DNA of 64,000 bases from Phylloscopus collybita (lineage: Eukaryota > Chordata > Aves > Passeriformes > Phylloscopidae). Both the position numbers and the translations under genes were made by a program. The notes below the pieces were generated by a model. The model was given only the letters and a program-made list of their open reading frames with translations, did no database searches and was not told the DNA's origin. The stretch lies in assembly GCA_027886175.1 (NCBI GenBank), contig JAJNNQ010000026.1, positions 24,322,001 to 24,386,000 on the forward strand, written 5' to 3'. Below, piece by piece: positions 37,601-50,240 of the stretch; position 1 is the stretch's first letter, and each line of letters opens with the position of its first letter.

Positions 37601-37768
37601 CTAAGCTGCATACATTCAAGGTGGAATTAGACTGTTTACCTAATTGTTCACAATTTATCTTACAATAGTGGTTAAATCTAAATTTGGGTGTAGAATTCAT
37701 AGATATATATATTATGAATTTACAAAAATATAAATGTGTATATATTAAGATAGAAAACCGTGCACATT

Positions 37769-38684
37769 TGTGGTGGGTCAGTCCTGGCTGGGTGCCAGGT
37801 TCCCACCAAAGCTTCTCTATCCTCCCACTTCAGCTGAGCAGAGGAGATTAAATATAACAAAAGGGTCAAGGATTGATGAGATAAGGGAGGAAGTGATCAC
37901 TCATCAATTTCTGTCACAGGCAAAACAGACCGAACTTGGGGAAATTAGCTTGAATTTACAACCAATCTAATCAGAGTGGGGTATATGAGAAACAAAACCA
38001 AACTTTCTTCCTAGGCTCAACAGTACTCCCAACTCCCCTAGCTCCTAACTGCTCCTGGCTCCTAATAGGGAGGGCTGTTCCCACTCTTCACCAGCTCCAG
38101 AGTGGGGTCATTTCCTTGGGAGACAGTCCTTCTGAACTTGTACAAATTGGTCCTTTCCACAGACCCCCACAGTGTCACATGTCCTTCCAGGAAACTTGCT
38201 TCAGGGTTGGTTTTTCTCTCCACAATGCCACAGGTCTTCCAGCAGTCTCCTCCAGCATGGTCTTCCCATGGGATCATAGCCTCCTCTGGCTGCATCCACC
38301 TGCTCTGGTGTGGGTTCCTCCAGGGTCTGCAGGTGGATCTCAGCCCCAGCATGGCCCTCCATGGGCTGCAGGGAATCTCTACTCTAGTCCCTGGAACACC
38401 TCCTCCCCCTTCTTCTTTGATAACTTTGGTGTCTTCAGGGCTGTTCCTCACATATTCTCACTCCTCTCTTTGACTGAAGTTGCTTAGAATTTTTTCTCTT
38501 CCTTCCTACATCTGTTATCCCAGAGGTGCTACTACTGTTGCTGATGGGCTCAGCCTTGGCCACATGTGGGTCCATCCTGGCATTGACTCTGTTGGACATG
38601 GGGAAATATTTTGGCAGCTTCTCACAGAAGCCACCCCTGTATTCCCCCTGCTAGCAAAACATGGCAATAAAAACCCAATATACA
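37769..38684 (-). mobile_element. Complete ERV LTR, family B (minus strand)
   Basis: The left end tgtggtgggtcagtcctggc is the reverse complement of the usual 3' end of this songbird LTR (...gacccaccaca). The right end, aaaacccaatataca at 38684, is the reverse complement of the 5' start TGTATTGGG. In between lie gccaggttcccaccaaagc, a pyrimidine-rich tract, and repeated tctgcaggtggatc-type segments shared with 28784-29358. It is about 916 bp with both ends present, hence a solo LTR with no viral gene beside it. Flanks give no perfect duplication: acattt on the left and acaattt on the right are only similar. Boundaries are therefore good to a few bases. Confidence 0.88.
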
Positions 38685-38755
38685 ATTTTATTTTTTTTAA
38701 ACTCTTCTGTCTCTGTGAATAAAAATATATATGATCTTTAAATTTTATATTCAAT

Positions 38756-38808
38756 CTTTCTTTTTCTTCTTTTTCTTTTTTTTTTGTTTGTTTGTTTGTT
38801 TGTTTTTC
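38756..38808. repeat. T-rich tract with (TTTG)n
   Basis: Imperfect ctttttcttc units pass into a T run and then about five copies of TTTG. Simple repeat. Confidence 0.9.
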
Positions 38809-40673
38809 AGTCTCCTGGAAGTATTTATAAGGTTTTAAACATGACAGCAGGCCCATTGGCTGCAGCCATTACATCTATGAAGGAGATGCATTTCATTAGG
38901 GAATGCTGCAGCATTCTGGCAAGTTCTTCTTCTGGCAATCTATTTCCAAGTCTTATGGTCTGTAGAGCTGATTATGTAGGACCTGATTTTGACTAATCAT
39001 AAAACTATAAGCTTACAGTAATTCCACTGAAGTAAATGACATCTTTTATAGTCTTACTTAAAACAGATACTAAAAAAATTAAATATACACCCAAGACAAG
39101 AGAATGGGTACTGTTCAGTCTTTGAAGTGTTTAGAACCTTGGGACATGGTTCTAAACCACAGGCATGGTTGCTGCTGGAGGTTTGTGTTCTTACACAATT
39201 GCATGATATGGCTTTCTATTTTTGCATCAGAAATGTGCTAAAGTATAAGTGCTCTACCTGCTCTGCCTGGGTCTACGGCGACATTTGCCAGTGGTGCTGC
39301 ACGTACTCTCTCAAAAGATGCAGGGTCAGCTCCTTGGATCTAAGTTTGGACATTTTCTTCTGCCACAGAGTTGCATCAATCAAATTAAACTCGACAACTG
39401 CAACTTAGCAAAGTACCTGAGGTTATTCCTGTGTACAGTGTTATGACAAAGGGTCAGTGCATCCTCAGTATTATTTAGTTATCACATATGTCAGTTCTGG
39501 ATTGCCAAAGAGACTCTCCATGTAAAAAAGAGCATACCATTATGTTACAGCTTTGTCACATGAATCCACTGTTCATATGGAGAATTTATTATTTACAGAC
39601 AGAAAAATGCCTTCTGCACATGAGTACTTGAAACAGCAGTTTCAAAACACAGCTCAGCTTTAATATTTATTATACATATATGCAACTAAAGGTTAAAAAA
39701 TCCCTATCCTCGATATATGCTGAAAAAAAATTGCTGCTGTTGGCTTTTGGCTTTTGTTCACCTTTGATCATGAATTAAAATAGAGAAATTTGGGGACAGT
39801 AGTTCAGCAGTCCTAATACCAATCTCCCACTTTGAAGGAGCTTTTAACTTTCCTGTTTCTGACCAAAAAACAGGATGATGTTATGCCCTGTGGAAAACAT
39901 TTTTAACATCAATACTCTTAATAATTCATGTTAAAAATCTAGACAGTCAGATCTTCTTTCTATTTTTCTCAACTAGATTTCAATAGCTCCCAGTGTTGTT
40001 ACTTTTGCTGTCACAATGAGGAAAGAGTGCAGTGTGGAAAGACCATCCTCCTCAGGCAGAGTTTTTTAGCCTCTTCTTCCCATTAACTAACTGTGTGGTC
40101 TGTGGAAGAGCAAGAGCGTAGGAAGCCATGAGGGTGGCCCAAATACAGGGAGCAAACAGCAGGAACTCTCTCAGTGACTCTCCAATGTTTTCTTCGTAAA
40201 AAAAATAAGATATCTGAAAAAAATAATCATTTTGGTCAAAATCCTGGGGTTTTTTTCCCTGGGTTTTGATGATGCATTTTCAAACAGCAGGAGCTGAAAG
40301 TGATATCAGCAGGTTCAGCAACAAGGACAAAAAAATACTGATGTGTCATTGTATTGCTGGCTGCAGTCTAAGCTTCCTCATGCCAGCAAGTCCTTCATTC
40401 CTCCTATTCTTCCCTCACAGACACTTCATAGCAATCCCAGTGCTTTTGCCCTTCTCCGCTTCTCCTGCTTCTGTGCCTGTCACTCTCGTCACTGTCTTTC
40501 TCAACTGTGCTCCCAGTTAGCTCACTGCTGCTTAAGTATAAGGCCAAACAGATTAGGAAAAAAGTAGCTGATGCACTGTTATTCTACCCCAAGTCATATG
40601 GCAACTAAATAATAGTAAAATATTATATGCATCCTGGGTTTCCTTTGTGATTTCCCTGAACCACCATGCCTGG

Positions 40674-40720
40674 AAAAAAAAAAAAAAAAAAAAAAAAAAA
40701 ACAAAACAAAACAAAAAAAC
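40674..40720. repeat. Poly(A) followed by AAAAC units
   Basis: 28 consecutive A, then three AAAAC-type units. It could be the tail of an old retrotransposed copy or plain slippage. No body of a known element was seen upstream. Confidence 0.9.
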
Positions 40721-42647
40721 ATTTTTTCCAATACTGCCTTCTTTGCTGACTAGAAAGTGCACAGAGTAACAGCCCAAACCTTCCTAGTTATTAGATCAAT
40801 AACACACCTTTCAAATATAAATTATCCTTCACTTGTTATTTTATGTTCTGTACAAACAGTATAAGCTACATAAAGGATTGTGCATCCATTACAGATATAT
40901 AAAGAATTTAACTAAATGTTGTCATAACTCAGAAGCAGGACACTATTTAGTAATAGAAATAGGAAGGATAGTTGCCTGTAGGCTGTGATGGTGAACTGTC
41001 AGAGACATAGGTATATTTAATGAGCAAAAGAAGAAATTTCAGTCTTTTCTGTGACTGAGATCACTCAGCACAGCTGTTTATATGTTCATATTCATAACAT
41101 ATAAATAGCAATAAAGAAAAATATGTGGAAAAGTGCATCCTTAAGATGCTTTTCAGGCATATAAAAAAATGGCAAGGCACTTAAAGTTCAAGGAATTAAT
41201 GCTAGTGATAAAAGATAACCAGGACAAAAAGCTAAAGCCCTTAAATTCTGGTTACAATAAAAGCTAGAGTGGACACTCCAGTCCTTTCTAAGCCCATGCC
41301 TTCTGACCATCTGAGTTGAAGACAGAGATGCCTTGACTGGGGAGGTATGTTAACTCAAAGACAAGCAAATTAGATGCCCCAGTGAATATTTTTTTGTAGA
41401 AAGACAGAAGCTATACAGACAAAACTCCTTTAAACTTCACACTTGAGAGACTCCCTTGCCTAAGAACTGGCAGTTCAGACCCATATGAATTAGAGAAAAA
41501 TCATTCCACAAGTTACGAGTTTATAGAAAAAATTTCCATATTACATAATATTTATTTGAATGATTTATCTGGCCTTGAAGCCTTTGCAAAATCATTAATC
41601 TGGGAAGGGCTTCATTAAAGTGCTGAAGAGACCTCTGTGATTTTCATACAGCCCCTAGTACTAGGCACACATAAATGTGTGTGTGTTCCCTTAAGGGCCC
41701 AAACCCTTGTAAGGAGTGACATTTAAATTTTTTATAAGCTCTGGAAATATATCCCTTTGATAAGATGGACAGAAGACACTTCTTAAACTAACTGTTCTTG
41801 TTGCTTTTTACTCTACTTCATGCACCTCTCCCTGTACCCATACCATACTCTGCTCCATATCTTACTCAAGAACTACACTGCTTTCTGCCCTACAATTAGT
41901 TGTTTCATTTGTTTTTAGTGTGCTCCCTGCATCTGCTGCTGGTAGCTCCACGAGCTCTGTTAGTTCCACCATCAGTTTACATTGAGGTAATGGAAAGTGT
42001 CTGTGCCCATAAGCCTTTCAATGGCAGTCGTAAATCATGACTCGAGCTCTCCAGAACACCTGCCTGTACGTCTGGGTAAATCCCTCTCTGATTGCAGATC
42101 TGGCTTCTTAAACCAAAATGTTTCACAGTGCCAGCAGAACCTACCTGCAGCCAGAGCTGTACACAGAACAGAGACAATTAGAATTACTTGCAAGTGAGTG
42201 CATCTGTCACTCTCCACAGTGTTACTTCAGTCACTCATTTTAAGTAACAAAACCAGTTTTCCCCTCAAATTTATGATCTTCTTATATGACATTAATAGAT
42301 TCACAAGAGAACATAGAATGGGCAATTCTGCAATGCATGTCTGTCTACATAACCACTTAGAATGCATCAGGGATCAATATACACAGCAGCCTTGAAAAGA
42401 TGTACAGGATTTAAGCATTTAGAGGAAAAGTTTCACTTCTACTTGACTGAGGACAGGTTAGACATTAGAAGAACATTTTATGATTTTGTGATTTTGGATA
42501 AAACTTGCAATCCGTGATAATGTGTTGTTTGGCCATTTCATGAATTGCAAATACTTTCCAATTGTTCTAGAACTATGGAAATAACCTTCTAAAAACCCAA
42601 ATGAGAAAGAAAAATAAAGCCAGAAATCAACAAAAACATATCTTAGG

Positions 42648-42708
42648 AAAACAAAACAAAACAAAACAAAACAAAACAAAACAAAACAAAAAAAAAAAAA
42701 AAAAAAAA
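42648..42708. repeat. (AAAAC)n then poly(A)
   Basis: About eight AAAAC units pass into a run of about 20 A ending at 42708. The repeat unit matches part of the 16706-16750 array, but the two have independent flanks. Confidence 0.92.
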
Positions 42709-43276
42709 CCACCACCCACCTGTTATCTGTAGAGATGCAAGAAAAAGTAAAAGCAAAGTGAATTAAAAAGATTAAAAAGGGACAAGTTTATCTAAAAAAC
42801 TACTCAGAGAGACTTATGAAAGAATTAACTTTTTATGAGAAGTAGTGTTGTGTGAATGGGTGATGTACAAATTCCAAGCCAGAAACCTGACCTTACACCT
42901 TCAGTGATTTGTTCAGTCAACATTTCTTGGTGCTCCACTGGCATCAGCACTGTTCATGTAGGCATCCAGGGCTCATCCTTGTGCAGGAAAAATGAAGCGA
43001 ACAAAGTCAGCTGTCTGAAATGGGAGTTTTGAATGAGTGGAAAACTTGCTTCTTTCACATTCTTCCCTTTCCTTTCCTAACAAGAATGTTAAAGTGCTAA
43101 ACAAATCCCACTCTATCATATTCTGAAGTACCCATTTGTATTATGAGAGTGACAGAACAAAAGGTAAAGCTGATTGTAACATGTAACACCTTCTGCTGAA
43201 TTTCTTTTATAAAAAAAGCAATATCTTCCTGTAAACATGATAAGAATGTAGGTATTCTTTTGTCTTCAGCAAAGAA

Positions 43277-43330
43277 AAATATCTAAATTTTTTTGTCTCT
43301 AAAATATCTAATTTTTTTTTGTCTCTAAAA
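43277..43330. repeat. Tandem duplication of a 24-28-bp unit
   Basis: aatatctaaatttttttgtc followed by tctaaaa recurs immediately with a slightly longer T run. It is a local duplication. Confidence 0.85.
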
Positions 43331-43816
43331 ACACAACTATTTTATAGTCTTTTGAGATGAAAATTAGATTTTTTACTGCACTTGTGTAAATTGCAATATC
43401 TAATGGACAAAAGACCCATATGAACTATGAAATACTGGGAATCCTACCTACATTTTTTTTTGCCATAAAATAAAATGTGAATAATAGCATTGACTTTGAT
43501 TTATTTTTACCAGACTGATACCAGCACAATTATCTTTCTTTGGAATCTTTCTCTCCTTCTACCAGGAGTTTTGTGTGTACATCAGGAGAGCTGGCCTGCA
43601 GTGATGTGCCTTCCAGACTTGTCTGCCTCTTGGCCCATATGTCTGGGTTTTCTCTGTTCTGAAGCCAAGTCATTTCTGGCCTTGGGCAGATGTGTATGCC
43701 CATTTTTCACCTTGACAAAGGAATAAAATACAGCTGAGACACATGGTACCAGAAACTGGGAGAATTCCTGAGTCCCACAGTATAGATGTTGTCATGGTGA
43801 CTGGAGACTCTACATG

Positions 43817-43841
43817 AAAAAAAAAAAAAAAAAAAAAAAAA
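43817..43841. repeat. Poly(A) run
   Basis: 25 consecutive A, preceded about 95 bp upstream by an AATAAA (near 43722). No recognisable retrocopied gene lies before it, so I treat it as a homopolymer only. Confidence 0.9.
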
Positions 43842-45434
43842 GGCAGGAAAAAAAAATGAAAAGCCTTTAGAAATTTCTCTTTTTAGAGGGTCAGAATATC
43901 ATAGACTCTACCCCTTCAATTTTGCTAGGAAAACTAAATGCTATGTTTGTTTTCTAAAAAGAGAAATGCAGCTATGATTCCTTTATTGTTCTCTACCTCA
44001 CCCAAACATCAACAAAGCTATCTGAAATTCAATTCTTTTAGCATTTGAATTGACCTTCTCTTCATTTCATCATGTTCCTGTTGAACAACTTTTATTCTTT
44101 AATTCTCACACATCCTGCTGCATTATTCCTGTTTTCACATTATTGCCAAATGCACTTATATTGAACTGTACTTATATTCTATATAAATCTCCTTCAGAGG
44201 TAAAGTATCAATGGTAGGTTGTATTTTTTTCTGAATTAATTCCACTTCTAACATTTATGTGAAAACTAATCCATTTTATTAAAAGCAAATTCTTTTTTAA
44301 GCACCATAGTAATTGCTTCATTACTACTGTTCCTGACATTATCATTACTAACATCAGTATAGTGTAGCTGAGGAACACAGAAAAAGAAATGTGGTTTTAA
44401 TAATATTGGAAAAACTGTACATATAAAATGCAAGGATTCTGGGGAAACCTAATATTAAAATCTAATGCAAATTAGATTTAGGAGAAAAAAGAAAGACATT
44501 CCCTGTTGTTATTCGGTAAAATGTGCAATAAAACCAAGTCAAATAAAGCTACAGACTGTGCCTATGCTAGCAAACTGAACAGCATGAAAGAACTAGGCTA
44601 AGGTCTGGCACCTGTACCTTGTTTAACTGTTCCCATGTTCCCTGGCATGGTTTTGGTCCAAGAGATTTAGAAGGATCAGAGACAGTGCTTGGTTGGGAAC
44701 AAGTATGTGTTAAAGACTGTTAATAAATAATCGGCTCAGATTCAGCGTGCGGTGTTGGGGCCTAAGGCATCTCAGGTGAGTGAACATATGCCAGGGAAAA
44801 GCTTTTGTCCTGCTTTTTTACTAAGAGAAATATAACTTGGGTTCACTTTTTTCTGGAAAACCCCTTTTGAAGTCCTGTAAGTACCATAGGAAATAATTTT
44901 GCAGGTGGGAAATTTCATTGAAACAAGTAGCTCCAAAAAATATTCTACAACTCAAACAGAATGAAAATGTCAGACACATAGACATGATCAGTTGATTCTG
45001 AGGATTGTTCCTCTTTGAGAGACAGATTCACTACCCTTACAACTGGTTAATATCCTGAGATTTAGGTTATTTATATTCTTCAGGGAACTACTTTTGTCTA
45101 TTTCACAGGAACCAGTTATTTGGAAAGAAGTTTCACATTTTAAAGTGAAAAACTTGGGAAGAATTTATAATCTGTTTACAAAGTCAAAAATTGGGGCTGT
45201 GCATTCCCTTTGATTTCTTAATACATATTATTTCTTCACTAGACTAGAAGAAGCCAGATGGGACAGCATCTAACATTTTTCAGGGACAATCAAAGTGTCT
45301 GCACTATCTGGTTTATTGAAATCTAATTTCTTCCTAGGAATCAATGACAGACACCTGAGAAAAGCAAACTACTGACTTTCAAGTTGCCTGTATCTCAAAA
45401 TGCAGGTGGAAAATTTGGCACGGCTGATCTCTTG

Positions 45435-45438
45435 GTGC
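45435..45438. other. Left flank duplication GTGC
   Basis: GTGC precedes the TG of the LTR at 45439 and is repeated at 45939-45942 after its terminal CA. At four bases, chance is not excluded, but the position at both termini is as expected for a target-site duplication. Confidence 0.6.
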
Positions 45439-45938
45439 TGTCACGAATACTCCCCAATTTAGGACTCCCACTAAAAAGAAAACCAGAACTGCTCCCCTGC
45501 CCCTCTCCAGAGAGAGATAAAAGGCAGAGATCATGGGTTGAGACAAGAACAATTTACTGGAAACAGCAATGAGCTAAGAAAATAAATAGCAGCAGTACGG
45601 ATGACAAAATGTCACTCAGAGAGGGTGTTTCACATGCAAAATGCTCATCATGCCTGGGACAATGAAAAACAAGGATCAATCTAAGCTCTGCCCACCACAC
45701 TTTCCCAGGACAGAAAGAAACACCATTCCTTCCCAAAAGGGAGAGAGTTCTTCTTCCCCCAGTCCTCACAATGACATAAGATGGCATCAATGTCATTTGG
45801 GTCTTGGCCATGCTCATATGGCTCCTGGCCCCACCCCCTCACAGCTACTGCAAAAATTAAGCCAGATAGCTGGCAAGGCCAAAGCAATAAAAAGAAATTC
45901 CTCTGGTTTCTCAGTTACAGTTGTTCTAGTCCTATACA
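45439..45938 (-). mobile_element. Solo LTR of a third family (minus strand)
   Basis: This 500-bp segment begins TGTCACGAATACTCCCC and ends CTAGTCCTATACA, with TG...CA ends and GTGC on both sides. On the minus strand it contains ccagtaaattgttcttgtct followed by caacccatgatctctgcc, a block I associate with the R/U5 part of bird ERV LTRs, and it ends ggggagtattcgtgaca. That suggests minus-strand sense. The four-base duplication suits an ERV1-like integrase. Short open frames on both strands inside it (45554-45949) are not genes. The family name needs a library search. Confidence 0.7.
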
Positions 45939-45942
45939 GTGC
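45939..45942. other. Right flank duplication GTGC
   Basis: Partner of 45435-45438. The match extends to GTGCT if the first T of the LTR is counted as flank. Confidence 0.6.
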
Positions 45943-48099
45943 TACTTAAAATTTATATCTAGAGTTGCATTAGCACATTGATGGCAAAAGAAACAGTTCT
46001 CAGTGTGGATATCTCAGCAGAGGTGAAAAAGGGGAAGGAAAGAAAGACAAAGTGTCAGTCTGCAAGCTTAGCACAGGAGCTGCTTATTATACTCTAATAA
46101 AATGTGTTCTTCAGATACAGGGTGTTAATACTCCAAGGACTCAGCAACTAGACACGGCAAAAGAATCACTCTGGTATTGCATTGAGTGTTGTCACAGAAA
46201 TGAATTTATGCTTTACTTTGATTGTTAAGCATGAGATGACTCACCCTCAATCACAATCTCTCTTGCAGATGAAAAAGAAGAAAGTTCAGATCCACTTTTG
46301 GTTTGCTGAATTAATGACATGATAAGAGTGGTATCTATCTCTCTCTTCTGATCTGCAGTTAATGAGTAAACAGGAGAATTTGGAAGCAAGGAGGAAAGGT
46401 TCTGCACGCTCCCCAGGCATCAGGGCTCTAGCACAGCTGTCTAAGCTGCACTGCTTGCTTTCATGTCTGTCCTGGTGATTTCATTGCAAGATGATTTAGG
46501 TGATTCCTGCCCAGGTGGTCTGTTGCTTAAGTGTTCTCTCCACTAATGAAAAACTAAGTCTTTGATTTAGGGTTAAAAACACTACTGGGCACTGGGCCAT
46601 TGAGGGTGAAGAGCTGCAACACAGAATAATATCAAAGGCTTCCAAGGATCTGGGAATAAATATCATCCAAGTTATCAGCACTGGAAACAATGGGGAACAC
46701 TGAAAAAAAAAAAGCGATTTAATGATGTTTCCATTTGCTTTCACATGTGCTTTAGATATATTTTAGATATATATTAAACCCTGATTGAATCTGACAGATT
46801 GTAGTGCAGGAAGCTGCACACAGGTTGGTTTAGGGAAAATCAGCTGCAGCTGCACTGATTTTTTTTGAACAACTAAAAGAATCATTTGATCAGAATGATT
46901 GAATGATAAGGGACAAAGAAAACACCTTATCTCCTTTTAATAAAAGTCTATTTTGTATGATTAATTCCTTATAATTTTTATATAGAAATATAATAACAAT
47001 GTAAACTTCTTCCTTTTCCCCTCTTGCATTTTGATAACTTTTCTATCAGTTCCCTATCAGTCAGATTTTACAGATTTGTTTAACAGCTTAGGCAATACCT
47101 CACCATCTGTACTGATTTCCTGTGGTTTGGTAATCACGTTTCTTTCCTAACATCATTCCTCAAAAAGTACTTTGGACTGCATCATTCTTATTACATGATG
47201 TTTTTATCCTCAGGCAAAACAACCAAACCTCAGCCAAACATTCAGCAGCTGACTAACAACAGGAGGATGAATTTTAACTATAGCTTTAGTCTGATAATTA
47301 CTGGGAAGCTAATCAAGTTCCTCAGTGAGCTCTTTTTAATCACCTGTCAAAGATTACCTTGCCAGACTTTTCTTTTCTTTTCTCTGAGAACCAGGGAACT
47401 TCAAGGTGCTGAAAAGAAGCATGTAGGATGAGGTTCGAGTACTACAAGGGCTCATTCCACTTCACCAAACCCATATGAGCCACAAATTCAGACTTGTAAA
47501 TCTGAAGACTATGGGGAAGTTTAGAGATCAGCCTCTTGTTGTGGACATAGATGGCTCCAACAAACTGTGGAAAGAAATGCAACTTCATAGTGACTAAGCA
47601 AGTCTGTGTGATATGTTTTAGATAGGGAAAAGATTTTTTGGTTTAGCCTAAATGTAGTACCAGCCATAGAGGATACTTCACAACATCATGCTTGAATGTC
47701 ACCTAGCAATCTCCCACCAGCCTTTCTTTTATAGATTCTAGCCAGGAGATAAAGTATACATTTAAAAATCTACTATAATAAATATTTTACTACAACCTTA
47801 TCTAGACACTCAAGAAGATGCTGAAGTGGCCAGCTTGTTGTCCATGATATTGTATCCTTTGTTTTTCCTACTGCTTTACAAATCAGTTCAGATGACTTTC
47901 TATGACTACTATGAGCAAACATCTGAAGCATCTCTGAGGTTACATTTCTTTAACAGAAAAATATCTTTTGATAATATCAGCAAAATATTGCTCCAAGAAT
48001 CAGTCAGGGCTGAGAAAACAATATCTATGAATGCCACAAGAGATCTTTTTACATTTTCAAGATACTGACAAAAATTTCAGTGGGACATTGTGGCTGCTC
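45943..48099. other. Unique AT-rich non-coding DNA
   Basis: No gene recognised. Open frames are below 85 codons. A short repeated ttagatatat motif lies near 46752-46770. Confidence 0.5.
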
Positions 48100-48327
48100 T
48101 TTCCACTTTCTCAATTTGCCATCTCTTCAGAACAGCAAGAGGTTTTATTGTTTAATATTATTATTCATTTATGCTTGTGAACACTTCGCTTGTTAAATAA
48201 ACAGGTTTTTCCACTTTTCTCCAAAAAAAATCTTTTCCCAAACAAGTAAGGGGAGTGGCTGCTTAAATCTGCTTTCTAGAGGGACCCCTTTGGAAGTTTC
48301 CTCTCAAATTTGCCCTAAACCAGAGCA
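48100..48327 (+). mobile_element. ERV LTR fragment, family A (3' part)
   Basis: Plus-strand counterpart of the minus-strand LTR at 19345. Shared blocks are cttcagaacagcaagagg, ttttattgtttaatattatt, cttgtgaacacttcgcttgt, a polyadenylation signal AATAAA at 48196-48201, aggtttttccacttttctcc, cttaaatctgctttctagag, and the end aaatttgccctaaaccagag then ca at 48327. About 230 bp remain, so the 5' two-thirds are lost. The terminus reads gagca instead of ggaca, so it is diverged. Confidence 0.85.
48196..48201 (+). promoter_or_regulatory. LTR polyadenylation signal AATAAA
   Basis: AATAAA followed by a T-rich stretch inside the family A LTR fragment. The same signal lies on the minus strand of the 19345 copy, which sets the orientation of the family. 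Confidence 0.6.
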
Positions 48328-49449
48328 CTGCCCCACTACATCATTCTGGTGTCTACAGCACTAAGACATCTGAAGGAGCACACAATCAAGGACCCTGCCT
48401 AGTGAGCATCCAAATAATCAAAGTTATTTGACAAAAAAAATGTTTCCTGAGGCATGAGTCCTCAGAAATCAGTTAAACTTTCTGGATCCCAAATGGATGG
48501 ACAGGTTTAATTTTTATATTTTGAAAGGAACTCATACCCCAGGGAAGAGTAAGCTCATGCTTCTGGACCAGCTTCACACTCTTTTAACTCTCCTCAATAA
48601 CAGTCTGTGAAACTCAGGCCCTCAAAAGAGGTCTGATGTCTCTGCTGGGATAAATACATAGCCTAGGTCTTGCCAAGATTCTGTGTGTATGTATATATCT
48701 GTGTGCACTGCGCAGCACATGGTTTTGTACAGAGCCTTCTTGAAAATCTTAAGTGGTAAAATCTGCTTGAAGTTAATAATTTGTTTCTCATAAGAATCAT
48801 CTTAGCAGGTCATGGTGAAACAGGCCAATATATAAATCAAAACAAATAGATGGCACAAAAAAAAATTAGGTTGATTTTTTAAAATTCTTATTGAAATATA
48901 TGCATGTTTTCAGACAGCTGTGTGAAATTAATTCTGATTTTACATAAACAGTCAGTAATTGGAGTTATTGTTAATTCTAAAGTTCTTTTTATTATATTTG
49001 CAAGATCATAGGAAAAAACTGAAGAGCAAATACACATGATTTCTTGAATCATTAGCAAATAAATAAAACCCACATTTGTTCCTAATTTTCTGTTATGACA
49101 GAAAATAAGTCTATCTGATCAGAATTAAGTAAGAAAGAAAAATATTAATCATAAATGGAAGCAATATATAAATCGTTTCACCTGCTGTTCTCTTTCTGGT
49201 TCACTACAATTCTTGGCTGCTTCTGTGTTATTCAGCTTGTTTCAAATGCCAGCAAATGAATTATGAAATCTTACCCTCCTAAGAGACTGAACATCCACAG
49301 AGAAGATAGAAAGAACAAGGAAAAAGAAAGAAAGTATTTAGGCTCCAATCGATAATGTACAACAGAAACTACCAAGAGGAAATTGTTGTCTTGGAAAATT
49401 ATTACAATATTTGTTGAAAAGTTAATAGGTCCTGTCAAACCCAATGGTG

Positions 49450-49512
49450 GTTTTTTGGTTTTCTTTTTCTTTTTCTTTTTCTTTTTCTTTTTCTTTTTCT
49501 TTTTTTTATTTT
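49450..49512. repeat. (CTTTTT)n microsatellite and T run
   Basis: About six CTTTTT units followed by tttttttattttt. Simple repeat; the poly-F and poly-K reading frames across it are artefacts. Confidence 0.92.
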
Positions 49513-50218
49513 TAATCATCATACAGTGCATGTTTATCTTTCAGGATTTCCTGTGCCCTGTTGGGATTGTTTTTACTTTTATGCTGAGCAGACTTTTAGG
49601 TGCAAAATAACCAGGTGCAAAAACCTTATATGGTATAATCTCCCCCATGGAAAAGGAAAGTTATAAGATAGTGTTATCCATCAGTACATAGCTACAATTT
49701 CCTCATACTGTTGTTGCATACAGACTTTGCTAGGGACTAGTGAGAGTATGGCAGAAAAAACCCACTGTGTATCCATGTGAAGTACTTTGAAAGGAGCTTG
49801 GGGTTTATTTGTGGATGACAAGATACTGTCCAAGCTTTTCAGCTGCTCTCTGCCTTATTACTGGCTTCCTGAAAAAAGAAAAAATTCTTCCTGATTCTAG
49901 ATCTTTGGGAATTGTGGTTTTTCAATGTCGAATGAGCAATTAGTCATTTACACGGATATTGTAAATATTCATAATGTGGAAATGCCTGGGTCCCTGGTTA
50001 GTAGAGATCTCCTATTTCATCCTTGCTAAGTAGGTGGACGAGTTTTGATAAAAGAGAAAATATCTTTTATGTACAGAGTTCCATGTGCTTATAGAAATGC
50101 TCCAAATTTTATGAAGTTTGCATATACCTATGTTCATATTACTCAGATGCCATGATATAATATTGCTGTTATAACTCTGACAGTTCAGAGTTCATATTTT
50201 AGAGCTGCCGTAAAACAA

Positions 50219-50240
50219 AAAACAACAACAACAACAACAA
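50219..50240. repeat. (AAC)7 microsatellite
   Basis: About seven perfect AAC units directly after a taaaacaaaa leader. Confidence 0.9.

Larger units (their letters stand above)
31794..37768. other. Unique AT-rich non-coding DNA
   Basis: No gene, RNA or transposon recognised. Small duplications: a 20-bp unit repeated with one mismatch (32221-32240 and 32256-32275), and a 21-22-bp tandem pair at 34559-34601. A G-rich spot, aagggggaggggggt-like, lies at 36745-36757. Open frames stay below 100 codons. Confidence 0.5.
38685..45434. other. Unique AT-rich non-coding DNA with A-rich tracts
   Basis: No gene recognised. Simple repeats at 38756-38808, 40674-40720, 42648-42708 and 43817-43841 are listed separately. 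Two near copies of atatctaatttttttgtctc lie at 43277-43330. 42440-42500 has a faint CR1-tail look (gacaggttagacattagaag and attttgtgatttt), too weak to call. 44540-44775 contains an AATAAA-bearing stretch that may be an LTR remnant. Open frames, the largest near 39127-39408, carry nothing recognisable. Confidence 0.5.

Noticed and set aside
41977..42217. Overlapping open frames on both strands in a GC-richer patch
   Set aside because: About 60-66 codons each, with no recognisable content and no repeat match that I can name.
42440..42500. Faint CR1-tail resemblance
   Set aside because: Only two short phrases fit. The match is too short and interrupted to separate from chance.
43490..43841. 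Possible retrocopied gene: open frame, AATAAA near 43722, poly(A) at 43817
   Set aside because: The signal lies about 95 bp from the A run, which is too far for a normal tail. The protein is unrecognised, and no flanking duplication was found.
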